Shown piece after piece: positions 35,657 through 47,500 of a stretch of DNA of 64,000 nucleotides. The DNA is taken from NCBI RefSeq assembly GCF_000275845.1, contig NW_006766883.1:2601667-2665666 (forward strand), in the 5' to 3' direction. Under the pieces are notes generated by a model. That model had not been told where the DNA came from and did not search any database. It saw only the letters and a program-made list of their open reading frames with translations. Source of the DNA: Dichomitus squalens LYAD-421 SS1 (lineage: Eukaryota > Basidiomycota > Agaricomycetes > Polyporales > Polyporaceae). A program made the position numbers and the translations under genes. The stretch's first letter is position 1; the number at the start of each line of letters is the position of its first letter.

Positions 35657-36455
35657 TCACCGCGCAAGCCCCTCGTAGTACCTCACGATCCCCTTGATCC
35701 CCGGGCACACCGCCAGCCGCACCCGCTCGTTCTCCCTGAACATGACAGCGCGCCCGGTACCCTCCAACCACTTCATCAGCCCGCCGTCCTTCGCCATCTC
35801 GCTCCTGTCCTTGACGAAGTGCGCGAGCCGATCGCGCTGAAGTGCCCAGCGCAGGCGTCGTACGGCGGAGACGAGCGGCGCGGCGACGTGCGTCGAGGAC
35901 GTGTCGCGCGGGAGGACCCGCGTGTGGTAAAACGCTTCGCGCACTGCGGGCGACGAGCGCGTGTGCAGCGAGCGCGCGAGGATGGTGCGCGCGTGCGTCC
36001 ATTGGAGGCGAGTCGCGCTCTCGTACTGACGCACCATCTGGTGCAGACCCTCAGGAGCAGGAATCGGGAGACTTCGCAGCACTAGACGTACAATTGGGGA
36101 ACCGAAATATAACCCGTCCCTCCAGCGTCTCTCGATACCCAGACCGCGCAGGATGTTCCTGTGTACAAGCTCGGGAATTGACGGCCTCAGTGGCAGCCCT
36201 TGAGCATTAGTGCCAAAGAGGGAATGAGAGACGCGAGATGGACCGATGACCCAAACGCGTTCGTGGTGGAGAAGGGGGTCGTCAACTAGAGGGGCGAGCT
36301 CTGGAAAGACTTGTGCCAGAGACGCAAGCTCCGGGAGGTCGAGAAACGACACTGTCAATCGAGTTCAACCGAGCTCAACTCAGTAGACACGACCGGTTGT
36401 GGGAGATGTACTTACGTATATACAATAGTAGCTCAGGAGGTAGGTCGAGAAGCAT
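35657..36455 (-). CDS. F-box protein, two exons
   Basis: Exons 36455-36416 and 36351-35657 give 244 aa. Joining the 40-nt first exon produces MLLDLPPELLLYILSFLDL followed by PELASLAQVFPEL, a clear N-terminal F-box, which binds Skp1 in SCF ubiquitin ligases. The single long frame alone lacks an ATG near this point (it begins at a TTG), so the intron decides the start. The rest is a basic helical region with ERRWRDGLYFGSPIVRL and PEGLHQMVRQYESATRLQW; no WD40 or leucine-rich repeats are present. Such short F-box proteins are numerous in Agaricomycetes; the target is unknown. Confidence 0.75.
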
Positions 36456-37022
36456 ATCAACAAGTGTACGGCAGCTCGAGTGGAATAGAGATGGGCCTAG
36501 GAGCAGGTGTCGGGCGGACGACCAAGAGGTGCGCGATATAAAGCAGTGATAGGTATAGCAAGCTCAGAGCGTCGTCCACTAAGAAGGGCAACCGCTGCGA
36601 CTCGAACCGTTCAGCAACGGTGCAGCAGCGGAGGACTGCGCGAGAGTCGCGCCACAGTCGCTGCGGCAACCCGAATCCCGATGACGTCGGGGATCGGCCT
36701 CCCCACCCGATCCCATCTCATTGCCAGCGGCCACAAGCTGGGATGCTGCGTTCGTCGGTATTTTCAGCCTTCTGCTTGTCTCGGGCCATTTCACAAACAA
36801 GCCACTGTCTCATCTTATGAGATAAAACTGTTCTGGAGGGCAGGTGCTCGTTGAGGTGACGTGCATCTGCAACGTCTTCGGCTCAGAACACCGTCCTTCG
36901 AAAGTTCAGCTTTCTGACTATTGCCATTTCACCTCAGATTCGTAGCAGCTTCACTCGATATAAGCCTAACTCTACTGATCATCTCAGCTAACAGGTTCCA
37001 GCAACAGGCTCCAGCATTCAGC
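36456..37022. promoter_or_regulatory. Divergent spacer between F-box gene and small ORF gene
   Basis: 567 bp shared 5' region of two divergent genes. A pyrimidine-rich stretch precedes the plus-strand start. No specific site recognised. Confidence 0.35.
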
Positions 37023-37372
37023 ATGCAGGAGCCCATCATATTCAATGACATCCCGACCAAGGCTGAAGGAAACCGTGGAAAACGAGGTGCGCACAACAGT
37101 CTACCTCAATTGTGATTCGCTCTCTAGACGAGCTTACCTCCATAGAGTCACTCGTCCCGCGGACCGCCGTCAACTCCCTCCGACAGCCCCTTCCGGACCA
37201 GGCTGAGCCGCAGACGATTGAAGCATTTCTTCAGCAGATCAGCCCTTCCATGGGTCGCCATGCGCAGGTCTTCCGAGACCTTGGTATCGATGTCCCGCGT
37301 GTTCCCGTGCTTGCACAGCTGGACGGGGAGTCGTATCTGGAATTCGAGGATGCTCTAGTAACAGGGGCCTGA
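37023..37372 (+). CDS. Small hypothetical protein, 102 aa, two exons
   Basis: Exons 37023-37086 and 37128-37372. The protein starts MQEPIIFNDIPTKAEG and continues with DELTSIESLVPRTAVNSLR, QTIEAFLQQISPSMGRHAQVF and LGIDVPRVPVLAQLDGESYLEF. Splice phases agree and the sequence looks like a folded, mostly helical domain, but I do not recognise the family. It is convergent with the carboxypeptidase gene, 115 bp from its stop. Confidence 0.55.
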
Positions 37373-37487
37373 CATTGATGGAGTGCTTCTTCGCTAAAGT
37401 CAAGATACGCAGCGTTGTACAAGCAGGGCCACTGGAACCATTACTAGTAACTTCCCAAAAGTGAATACGACCAAACCGCACGGACGG

Positions 37488-39607
37488 TCAGAGTGCCTCT
37501 CCTGCTAGCCACCGGTTCACGAGTTCCAGAGCGCGTTTAGGTTGGTCAAAAGGCACCTAACATCATTTGCGGGTGATGCCCCTACATTTAGTGCTAACCT
37601 TCGAGTAGGACTGAAGTATACGCACCAGATGACCAGCGTCGTGGACAGTCGCGAATGTGAGGACGCCCTCAGTCCTTGTGCGGCCGGCGATCTCTCCGTC
37701 GACCAGCCAGTCCCGCAGGGGTGTATTCGCAAACCTTTCCTGACCAGACCATTCGAGCTTGAGAGTGCCCCTTTCAACCATGATCTGCAGCAGTTTAGCA
37801 ATGCTCACAGGTTAACGGAGAGGATGAAGGCGGCTCACGTGGTTCCCGACATAGTCGGTGTCGCCGGCATAGATAAGAGCACGCACTCCACGCTCGAGCA
37901 GTGCTTCCGTATAATGCTCCGCCCTGAAAGCAAAGGTATCCACTGGTGAGAACCGCGCATTCAATGCATTGTCGTTTAAGGTATAGTTGCTGTGTCCAGG
38001 ATCGATACCGAGGATGGACTGAACGTGTGGTTGGTTCAGGTAGACAGTGATGTTTCTGGTAGCCTCATAGATTAGCTAGGAAGAGAGGTTGAATCTGATT
38101 AGAGCGTACTGGAGTGAGGGGTAGCAGGCTTCGGAATCTCCACCGACATCCGTGCTGCAGCGGCCCATCGCAATTGAGTATATGTTGTTACTGGAGGATG
38201 AACCGCTTACCAGGGCCGCCGGTAGTCATATGGATTTCGTTCTTTGAAAGCAGTTCGATTCAAACTCGATGTCTGCGCTTAGGAGATCGTGACTGACCTC
38301 CGATCCAACCGGCGAACGTGTCCCAACAGAACTCCCACGCCGCGGAGCAATCAAGGATATCGAGAGTGTCCTTGCAAGACTGCTGTGCCCGCTTCCTGCA
38401 TCGAGGGACCAGCTGCTTCAGATGGACACACTCTCTGGGAAAGTAGTGAGCTTCGTACGGCTATGGAACAGAAGGTCTGCAGCTCACGAGATGCTCTTGA
38501 ATGGGGGATAGCCATGGTATCCACACTGGAGCTCATAGAGCGACAACATCATCTCGAAGAAATCTTGTGGGCCATTGCCTGGTACCACGCGTTCAGTAAA
38601 TGCACCTCAGTTATATATGGCACCACTTGCCAATGATGATGGAGGTTAGGTTGATGGGAGTCATGTCCGCCTCCTCTAGCGCCGCGTTGCGGTCGTATAT
38701 TTCTGAGGCATATACCGGGATGTAACGTCCCTAGAAGGCTATTATGAATGTGCCAAGCGTCGGATACAGTCATGTACACGCAGGGGTGTGCTTACAGCGT
38801 ACGACTCGCCGGCCATGTGGAATGGGCGTCCCTTGAACTTTGTGAAGTGTTCAAAGAAGATGGCAACGAATGCGGCTATGTCCCTGGCCGCCTCCAAAGT
38901 TGAGTCCTAAGCGATGACCGCCGTATTGAGCACTCTCATACAGCTGAATCCTCGATGACATACATACCACTTGTTCGCCGTAGTCCGCATACGAAAAGCC
39001 AACTCCGATGGGTTGATCTATGAAGAAGATGTTCGCATGCTCGTTCCAGGAGTAATCAAAGCGCGCTGTTGTATTTGCTCCAGTCACGCGGCATGGTCCT
39101 AAAGCACAGATATCATCATGGATCAGCCAGCTACGGACCAGTAGGACAATGAAGTCGAACCAAGTTCCATGAAAAGGCCGTATGATGACGACGAGCCAGG
39201 GCCGCCATTCGTCCAAAAGATGACATCGTCAGAGTCGGGATCGCGTCGGCTTTCGAAGAAATAGAAGAACAGGTGTCGAGCCTCAATGTCAATGTACCCG
39301 GTGTATGCTCTGTGTTACGATGTAAGCGCAGGAGCCCCCTATGCAGCGCTACAAGAACTGTGACTCACTGTACTTCCTCATCACAAAACTTGCTCTCTTT
39401 GATGCGGACGCTGTGCGCAGGGAAGCTTGGGTGCTGCAGGATCGTATATTGCGACGGAGAGATATTGTGTAAGTCCTCTACAGGGCTGAACAGTCCGGAG
39501 TCGTAGGGCTGATTAGCCAATGAACTCCGAGTCTGAGCGCCGAAAGAATGCTGAGAAGCAGCCGTGAAAGGGAGGAGTGTGAGCGAGAGAAAGTACAAGA
39601 CCGTCAT
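37488..39607 (-). CDS. Serine carboxypeptidase (S10 family), secreted or vacuolar
   Basis: Removes C-terminal residues from peptides; S10 enzymes work at acid pH in the vacuole or outside the cell. Start 39607 with a signal peptide ([17 protein letters not shown]). Landmarks in order: [32 protein letters not shown] oxyanion segment, [55 protein letters not shown] (nucleophile Ser), [13 protein letters not shown] (acid residue region), [17 protein letters not shown] and TVHDAGHLV (catalytic His), ending [19 protein letters not shown]. All triad positions are present. The usual CNWLGN after the Asp region is changed to GN followed by an intron and HIMVERG. About eight introns; some central exons are approximate. 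Confidence 0.87.
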
Positions 39608-39883
39608 TGCACCCCTCGATTCTCCGTAGTGCTCGTAGATCCTGCGGATGCACCTTATATACTTGTTGGGAAGTGCAGAGGTCGAATATTGGACTGCGCG
39701 GTGCTGCGAGTCTCACTTGGCGGCCCGCTGGAAGAACACTCACTACGTGACATCAGTCGCGGCGCAGTACAGGAACTACAGTGGCATCGTAGATCGTAGA
39801 TCTTCCATGAGTACCAAAACAGATTATATCAGCACTGGCTGACTCACCCAAACATCCCAAGACAGAATGCTTACCCAAAATAA

Positions 39884-39965
39884 CGACGCCGGCAGGATTC
39901 GAACCTGCGCCTCCAAAGGAGAACAGATTTCTAATCTGTCGCCGTAACCACTTGGCTACAGCGCC
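39884..39965 (-). tRNA. tRNA-Ser (anticodon AGA)
   Basis: 82-nt class II tRNA without intron. The 7-bp acceptor stem pairs GGCGCTG with CGGCGTC (two G-U pairs), the discriminator is G, the A box reads TAGCCAAGTGG, and the anticodon stem ACAGA/TCTGT encloses TTAGAAA, giving anticodon AGA. A long variable arm (TCTCCTTTGGAGG) and the B box GGTTCGAATCC complete the fold. Class II shape and G73 are both serine features. Confidence 0.96.
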
Positions 39966-40837
39966 GTGAAAGCAGGTCCCAGCAAATACCTATCACCCGT
40001 TCAAGCCATCTCTCTCTTCGAACCTGCTCGACGGGACTCTGGAAACGACGACCGTATCTCAAGCGTACTGCGCATGGATCTGTGCTTCTCAATCTCCGTC
40101 TACACACTTCTCTGGGGAGATATATAGTCTCCAGGCCCATGACCTGCGTAGTTGGGTTGTTGAGATTCTGCCTCAGCAGAATCGATGATGCGCGTGCAGC
40201 GTCGGTATTAGGTAATGCTGCCGCTCCGTGCTCATGGTACTTGCTCATGACGAAGGGATGATGGCCGAAGCATCTAGTCGCGACACCGGTTCTGCAGATC
40301 AGTTACCCATGCCAACTCGGAGGCATTTAGATCAACATCTCCATGCAAAGAGACTGACCGTAGGAGCTCATGCTGTGCGGCCACCATACGGTCGGTTGTT
40401 CGCCGAGGGAAGTCCTTGTTTACAACTTTGCGGTACGGTGAGTAGGATATCTTGCCCCAGACGGAGTGCGGCCGCGTTAGCTCAAGGAAGACTACTGATC
40501 AAGTCCTGATTCTGTGCCTCCACTAATAGCAAAGAAGATCGCAGCGTGTCCAACGTTCTTATCTGAAGCGCATGCTCCCGAAGCTTGATGAGAGTTGCAA
40601 CAGGAGGCCCAGCTTGTTTCGGGCGCGTGTGCAATTTCGTTCGTGGCCCACACGGTGTGGTCACGATTGCCGAGGAATGTTCTTAGCTCCCATCCGATAC
40701 AGGATCACATCACGGACGCGCTGACAGCCACGGCACGTAGGCATGTGCTATCACGTTCTCGACTTCTGTTCATCTCAAGTATACAGCGGACGAGGCAACG
40801 GAAGTCGATGAGCAAGCGACATCCATGCCCATCGACG
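39966..40837. other. Intergenic between tRNA-Ser and the VPS62-like gene
   Basis: Only short overlapping frames; no supported gene. Confidence 0.4.
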
Positions 40838-40844
40838 TATTTAA
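40838..40844 (+). promoter_or_regulatory. Possible TATA element of the VPS62-like gene
   Basis: TATTTAA, 64 nt upstream of the start codon at 40908. Position and sequence suit a core promoter, but this is sequence match only. Confidence 0.3.
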
Positions 40845-40907
40845 GTTCGTTACGGACGGACTTGGGTTTTCCGCTCCTGCCCCGGTGGACACCGCACAGT
40901 CAGCACG

Positions 40908-42040
40908 ATGGTCGGAATCGCTCTGTCCGCTCTCTCAGCGCTCGCCCTCTCCCTGTCTGCTGCGGCGTCGCCCCTTCGCCTGGCAAAGCGCGACCCGGTG
41001 CCATCGTTTGTCCTTGAACATGCACCGCTGTCGTACCTCTACTCCAAGGAGCAATGGTGGCCTTCGGACGTTGCGGTCCACCTGACCCACGTTACGCCCC
41101 AGGTGAACTTCACGAACATCGCGGATGCCGTCACGTTCGAGACCATCCCCTCACTGGCCAGCGATGTCTTCCTGACTTCGAAGGACGACGTGACGACGTC
41201 TCCCGATTGGATTACAAATGATGCTGGCAAGCCCGATGCCAATGGGCTCAGCACGGCACCGTCGACGATCGTCCTGGTGAACAAGCCCGGAGGCATTCTC
41301 GACGCGTTCTTCTTTTACTTCTACTCCTATGACCACGGAGGAAAGGTGAGCGCCGCGCTAACATTCTGCTTGCCAACCATGATTGTGACACCAACTCGCT
41401 CGTGTCGTCCAGGTTCTGGACATTGAGTTCGGCGATCACGTAGGCGACTGGGAACACACCATGGTCCGCTTCACCAACGGCACTCCCACCGAGTTCTACC
41501 TCTCCGCACACTCTGGCGGCTCCGCATACACATTCGACGCGGTCAACAAGACCAACGGCCGCCCGATCTCGTACATTGGCGTCGGCACGCACGCCAACTA
41601 CGCCACCCCCGGCAAGCACTGCCACGACCTGCCCGGAGACCTGCTCTGCGACCAGACTGACGCCAGTTTCGTCTGGGACCTCGCCGCGAACTACCGTGCG
41701 TTCTGGTTCGACAACAGCACCCAGACGTTCAGCGTTGCTGGTGGCGCGGGCTCCGGCGCGCAGTCCATCGATGCCGAAGGCGCAGGCTGGCTGCAGTACG
41801 AGGGCGCGTGGGGTGATGAGCAGTACCCAGACGACGAGCACGGGCAGTACTGTCTCGTGATTGGGAGCCTGGTCGACGAGTGTCAGTTTGTCAGCGGTCC
41901 TACTGGTGCGTGGGCGTGTCCTTCGGTCCGAATAATCTTCACTCACGCGTTTGTCGTATGCAGGTCCTATCAAGAAAAACCTTGGACGCACGGCTGTCTG
42001 TCAGAAGGAGAGCAGCTGCACGGTCGCAACGTCGCTTTGA
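40908..42040 (+). CDS. VPS62-like secreted protein, three exons
   Basis: Exons 40908-41345, 41413-41905 and 41964-42040 give 335 aa. A signal peptide (MVGIALSALSALALSLSAAAS) is followed by LAKRDP, a possible Kex2-type site. The body matches the Vps62 family: APLSYLYSKEQWWPSDVAVH, FFFYFYSYDHGG, VLDIEFGDHVGDWEHTMVRF, PTEFYLSAHSGGSAY, YIGVGTHANYATPG and WGDEQYPDD. The tail is Cys-containing (TAVCQKESSC). Yeast VPS62 was named from vacuolar sorting screens, but the biochemical activity is not known. The signal peptide suggests this member enters the secretory route. A 335-residue length is normal for the family. Confidence 0.85.
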
Positions 42041-42830
42041 GGATATTTGATTGTAGGATTGTGACGAGCGTCTCGTGTAGGATCTATACCCTGTATGCAA
42101 CAGCGATTCAACGGCACCTTGGGAGCTTCCTGAGACATGAAGAAGCTTAGCCGACACGCATCCTGTCCACTTGGACGAAGGCGTTGGTTCATACCGCTGC
42201 TCGATACGACCCCTCGAAGCGTCGACGTCCAGGTAAGGCTTGCGGGTCCGAGCCTGCAGCGAGGCACGGATCGAATTTGATGATGACGTGCGCCTTGATG
42301 TGTACGTTGGAAATCGTGCTGATTGACGGTCATGCGGGTATGCACCCGGTCGGTCCGCGGCAAGCAGTTAGCAACTGCGGCGTATCGATAGGGCTGCTTG
42401 TATGCGCGGGTCACCGCGTTGCTTGCCTGTGAGCTGTGCATACCCGGCGAGGTGGGAGAGAAGCTGTGAAAGCCGGTGTCGGCTACTGCGGCGCGAACGG
42501 CCGAGGAAACAGCCCTAAATAATCCCTTTCTGGTGCACTGTAGACGATGTCCTGTTCTGCAGCTGCGTCGGACGGAGTCCGGATATACCTGTGGATAAGT
42601 CATGAAACAGAGTGCCATACGAGCCTGTGTCAAGATGGAAACGGTGGAAGATTGATGCGCGGAGTGGCTGCGAATGAGGCGCCTTGAGGCGGCGGCAGCA
42701 GCTTGGAAGAGTCCTCTACGTACAAGCGACGCCAATGACCTGAGTGTCTCATATCCCTTCTTCCCGCCACTCCTTCTCTCGTTCTTTTCCCTCCCATCTC
42801 CCCGCTGTCGCTGTGCGTTTTCTCGCGTTG
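42041..42830. other. Intergenic 5' region of the TBC gene
   Basis: No supported gene. An in-frame extension upstream of 42831 exists but begins without an ATG. Confidence 0.4.
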
Positions 42831-45276
42831 ATGTCCTCGCCGCTCTACGTCGTCGTCCCCCCAACCCCCATCAGCACACCCGCCCCACACTCGCCCGGCT
42901 TGAGCCGTACGCCAGACGGCCACTCATTGGCCCTACCTGAGCTCACCCATTCGTCCTCCGAGGGCTCGACCGAGCGCGAGCGCAGCTCGTCAGACACGAC
43001 GACCATTGTAACTATTTATTCAATGTACGAGGAAGAAGCCAGCAGCTGGTCTGCCGCCGCCGCATCTGCCGTCAGCCAGGCGGCCCAGTCTCGTCCCGTG
43101 AGTCGCAGTCTGAAGGACGGTCTTGGAATTCACGTCGCAGGGAGCGACTCCATCCACCCCATACCATCCTACCGGAATTCCTTTCTCCAGCAAGACCCCA
43201 CGGCACTAGAGGACAGCGCGTTCTACGATACCACCACAGCGACTTATGACGTCCGACGTGCCAGCATGGGGAAACGGCACAGTACCTCGGACAAGCCGAG
43301 GCACTCCGTGGTTTCCACCACTGGTACCGTTCAGCTTGCCTACACCAACAGCAGACCATCGTCCGTTGTCCGTCACTCCATCGCCGATGGCACGAGTGCA
43401 GGTGACACCGGAACGGCGCGGCGTAGCATTGGTATTGACCGGCGACCCTCTGGCCCACGGAGTCGGCCAACTTCCGCGGGGCAGCACAGAGCTTCGACCT
43501 CGAACGGTGGCAGTAAGCCTCTCCCCTTGCCCCTCGGATCCCTAGACCCCAAACCCCTACCGCAAGCGCCGCCCTTGTCTCCATTGATCTCTCCTCCATC
43601 ATCTCCTGGCACGCCATCCTCTCCGCCGACACGACCATTACACCTGTCATTTTCGCCGTCTCCCACCCCTTCGCTGCGCGTCCCTGCAGGCGACCACCTT
43701 TCCCCTGTATCCTCCCCACGAAGCTCGACGTCTGCGGTCAGCACGCCTGAAAGCAACCACTCGGCCGTGGTGCGCTCCGAGGGGGAGGATGCCGACTCGT
43801 TCCACGTCCGGAGCACGTACGCGCAGCTTGACCAGTGCGGTGTCAAGGGCGACGGCTACGACGAGGGCGTAGAGCGGACGCGGGCGCGCGTCGGCGGCAG
43901 CCGCGCAAGCGAACTACGGGCGCAGCAGGCGCTCGGCGATGGGCAGGAGAAGACGCGCGAACTTGCACCGCAAGAGGTCGAGTTGCTCCAGAGCCTTGAC
44001 AGGTCCGTGCGTTCCGCCGTTAGCTTCTGAGTCAATCTCATCATCAGGTGTGTCATAGATATGGCTTCTTCAACACACCCTCCCACGACCGCCTTATTGC
44101 CATGCCTGCCGCGCCCTTCTCTAAGCCGCTCGCGCGCACATCCGCGGCGGTGATAACTGGTCCCGCAAGCCCGCCACTCCTCCCACACCAGCCAGATAGT
44201 CCACCGCCCGTCAAGGAAGGTTCGCGCACAGCCAAGTGGGGCCGGATGCTCGTCGCTGCTTCCCGGGACGAGGGCGGCAACATCGACTTTTGGGGTATCA
44301 AGCCGTCGAAGGAGCCCAAGTTCCGGGAGCGGGTGTACAAGGGTATCCCCGACTGCTGGCGGAGCGCCGCCTGGGAGGTCCTCATGTGCAGGTTCTCGCG
44401 CACGGGCAAGGTGGAGCTTCGGGAACTTATGGCAGAGTACCGGGAAGCCCTCGACAAGCCCTCGACGTATGACGTACAGATCGACTTGGATGTGCCACGG
44501 ACGATCAGCGGGCATGTCCTCTTCCGGACAAGATATGGCCAAGGGTATGTGTCACCGAGCCGCGACCCCATTCTCTCCCCTCATTCAGTCTTGCAGGCAA
44601 CGGTCATTGTTCCACGTCCTGCATTCACTCTCGCTGAAGTGTGAAACATGCGGTTATTGTCAAGGCATGGGCCCCCTCGCCGCGACCCTCCTCTGTTACT
44701 ACGAGCCGGAACGCGCCTACGCGTCATTAGTGCGGTTACACGACTCGTACAGCATGCATTCCGTATTCAGTCCTGGCTTCCCTGGTCTCCTTGAGGCGAT
44801 CTACGTCCAAGAGCGGTTGACAGAGCAGATGCTCCCAGCTGTGTACGGCGCTTTCAAGAAACACACAGTATCGACAACGTCGTACGCAACCAAGTGGTAC
44901 ATTACCCTGTTTGCAAACTCTGTGCCGTTCCAGATGCAACTCCGGCTGTGGGATGCTTTCCTGCTGGAGGGTCACGATATATTCGTGGTCGTTGCGTTGG
45001 CTATCATCTGGGTCTACCGAGGTACGCGCTTGCCCAATCACGTTGAGTCAATCTGACGTTTTGTGACCGACAGATCACATCACTTCGGAGTCGGCTAACT
45101 TCGAGACGGTATTGTCTCTGCTTTCATCCTTCTTTGTTCCCGAAGACGAGGATGCTGTCCTGCATTGGATCGAGAAGGTCCTCGGCGACAAGAAGATCCG
45201 TTCGGATATGGCGCGGTGGAGACAGGACTGGAATCGACTGGTCGCGTCAGGCGAGCACCATTCCGCATTGCTATAG
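42831..45276 (+). CDS. TBC-domain Rab GTPase-activating protein
   Basis: Exons 42831-44002, 44059-44544, 44597-45021 and 45074-45276 give 761 aa. The first 390 residues are disordered and rich in Ser, Pro and Thr. The TBC domain (about residues 470-720) begins FRERVYKGIPDCWRSAAWEV and has both catalytic fingers: the Arg finger in VQIDLDVPRTISGH (normally IxxDxxR) and the Gln finger in TCGYCQGMG (YxQG). Later blocks include SMHSVFSPGFPGLLEAIYVQ, WYITLFANSVPF and LRLWDAFLLEGHDIFVV. With both fingers present it should stimulate GTP hydrolysis by a Rab; the partner cannot be told. The start is taken at MSSPLYVVV, the first ATG after a TTG-opened frame upstream. Confidence 0.9.
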
Positions 45277-46349
45277 CATAGCCTTCGCATGGACTCGATG
45301 CTCGATGGACACCTGTTCTTCTCACCTCGCATGGGCCTCTGTTTCTGTTTGGCATAGGGCTTGCATCCGCCGGACATGAGTGGAGCTATAGATCCTCTTT
45401 TGGGCCAGTTTTACCTGTGTCTATATTCTTCGTTCCTTGATTCTATCTCTGTTTGGATCGGCTGGTTTCTGTCTCCATCGTCGTCATGATCGTTTTCACT
45501 CGCTGCTCTCCGCATGTCCTGGCTGATGCAACATATTCCTAGTGTTAGATGCTAATCGTGATACCATGTCGCCTAGTATACACCTACTTACCGTACCTCA
45601 TAGCAGTCGGCTCGACCTCACGATGTATCGATTGAGGATAACTCCATAGGAATACAAGGGCAGTATAGAGACGTATCGCTCTCTGGGTGAGGAAGTTTCG
45701 GCGGAACAAGGGTCACTGCCAGGTGCGTCGGCCTAGTCATCTTGTTGGTCCATATGTGTGCGATGCCGGTGAGTTAGCCTCTTCGGTCTCTGCTGCGTTT
45801 GGAAACTGACGGACGGCTTTTGCTCAGATCTGGCTACCTCAGCACGAGGTGGCTTGTACTCGGGCGTGTCTGCGTTGCTCGCGTCGCCTTGCCGCATGGG
45901 TTCTTCGAGTTCGAAGTCTGATCCTCTCGTAAACCACGGCACGAATCCATTCCCGGAACATCCCTTCAACCCAGAAAGGCAAGTCATATATCGTAGGTCA
46001 TGTGCCGCCGTCCCGTTTTGGCAGGGAGCTTGTATTCGCAGGGCGCACCGAGGAGAGTCGAGGGACAGGAAAGGCAAGCCTTGTGTTCGCTCACATCCCG
46101 CTAGCTTCGCGCCCTCGCATAAAAAGACTGCCGACAGGGCCCGTCTACCCCAAGGCTTCGCTTCACCCGCAGCTCGTTCGGCCACACCCAGCCAAACCTC
46201 TCTCGCACCCTCTATTCCTCAGACGCGTACGAGCCAACGCTCCGCATCCAAACACTCTTCACGACTACGCGCGACGTACTTGTACTACCTCGCTGCAAAC
46301 CCACCACTACGCGGGCACGATACCAGTTCACGAACCCCGCACTACCATC
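45277..46349. other. Intergenic between TBC gene and small SP-rich gene
   Basis: 3' UTR of the TBC gene and the 5' region of the 72-residue gene. Apart from the weak minus-strand frame at 45733-45987, nothing is supported. Confidence 0.4.
45733..45987 (-). CDS. Possible small protein, 84 codons
   Basis: Open frame from an ATG (MTCLSGLKGCSGNG) with a charged, hydrophilic composition (FELEEPMRQGDASNADTP) ending in a basic, His-rich tail. No domain recognised and no splice support. It may be the last exon of a longer gene or a chance frame. Confidence 0.25.
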   Translation of the reverse strand: MTCLSGLKGCSGNGFVPWFTRGSDFELEEPMRQGDASNADTPEYKPPRAEVARSEQKPSVSFQTQQRPKRLTHRHRTHMDQQDD

Positions 46350-46568
46350 ATGTCGTCCATCTACACGTCGCCCCCGTCCTCGCCCATCGCGAGCTTCTTC
46401 CCGACGGGGCCCTCATCACCGCATGCGTTCGCGTCCTTCCAGCAGGACCCGCGCAACACGCACACCATGTTCGCCGCCCTCGCCTCGGGATCCCCGCACA
46501 ACGCCGCGCAGGGCCAGGCAATCGCCATGGCTCGCGCAGGCCACACTCCGACGAAGAAGTCGAAGTAG
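46350..46568 (+). CDS. Small Ser/Pro-rich protein, 72 aa
   Basis: Single exon. Starts MSSIYTSPPSSPIASFFP and continues HAFASFQQDPRNTHTMFAAL, ending TPTKKSK. Two SPP or SSP phosphosite-like clusters lie at the N-terminus, a helical centre (GQAIAMARAG) follows, and the end is basic. Composition and codon use look coding. The upstream in-frame ORF extension reads through low-quality sequence without an ATG, so this ATG is preferred. Function unknown. Confidence 0.6.
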   Translation: MSSIYTSPPSSPIASFFPTGPSSPHAFASFQQDPRNTHTMFAALASGSPHNAAQGQAIAMARAGHTPTKKSK

Positions 46569-47500
46569 GCATCGCCAGGCGTGTTGCTGGAGCGCACGCG
46601 CGATGGGGCTTCAGGTGCGTACGGCTGCCCTCGTCCGCGACGAGGCGGTTGGTACTGTGCCTTCGACTACCTCGCGCCGCCATGCGCAGCTTCTCCCTCT
46701 ACCACCTCCCGGAATGGAGGAAGACGTTCAGGTCGTACCTTACCCCAGGAACTTCCATTGCGTCGCCATGACCACCGCTCTTCCCGGTTTCTTCTCGGAC
46801 ACATCTCCCTGCATCGTCTCAGCACTCTCCATTGCATCGCATCCCCATCCACGACTCGGTCTATTATCTTGTACTCACGCTTCTCACGGTCTCGCATGCA
46901 TCATTCCCCCTGTTGTACACGCATTTGTAGACGGTACATGTATCCATAGTCATCAATTATTGTGTCGCGACCCGACATCGATACCACTCCATTTATTCGG
47001 CTGTTACCTATTGTTTGCGAGGGCTTCGATGAAACGTAATTTACTAAGGCTTCTGTTCTAACTTGGACGTAAATCAGGTTGCTGCGATTCTTGCGGGCTT
47101 GATAGAGTTCGACGCCCAAGGGTCGTCGATCGACGTAACGTTCACGGCACGATTCACTGCTATTGTTTGATACTTTGCCAGACTTACTGCGGGCGGAGCG
47201 CTGTGCTCCAGGCCCGGCGCTACTCGTACACTGCCGATTCCACGATCGTAAATGTTGCTTGCGAGTTCGCGCGGCCAAGCACACAGACAGCGGTTCAAGT
47301 GACTTCCCCACTTGTATAAGTATGAATGTGACTAGGGATACATCCGAGAGACCAAGAAGAGCGTAACTCTATAGACTACAGGCGCAGTGGATCATCAAGA
47401 ACCAGCACCAGGACCAGACAAAAAGACACAACCGGGACCACATATTAGGCGAGCTCTAAGGAACGAACGATGGACGATGGACAAGGGAACGATCAGCCCT
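46569..47500. other. Intergenic, no gene seen
   Basis: 3' UTRs of two convergent genes and short frames without protein character. Confidence 0.4.
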
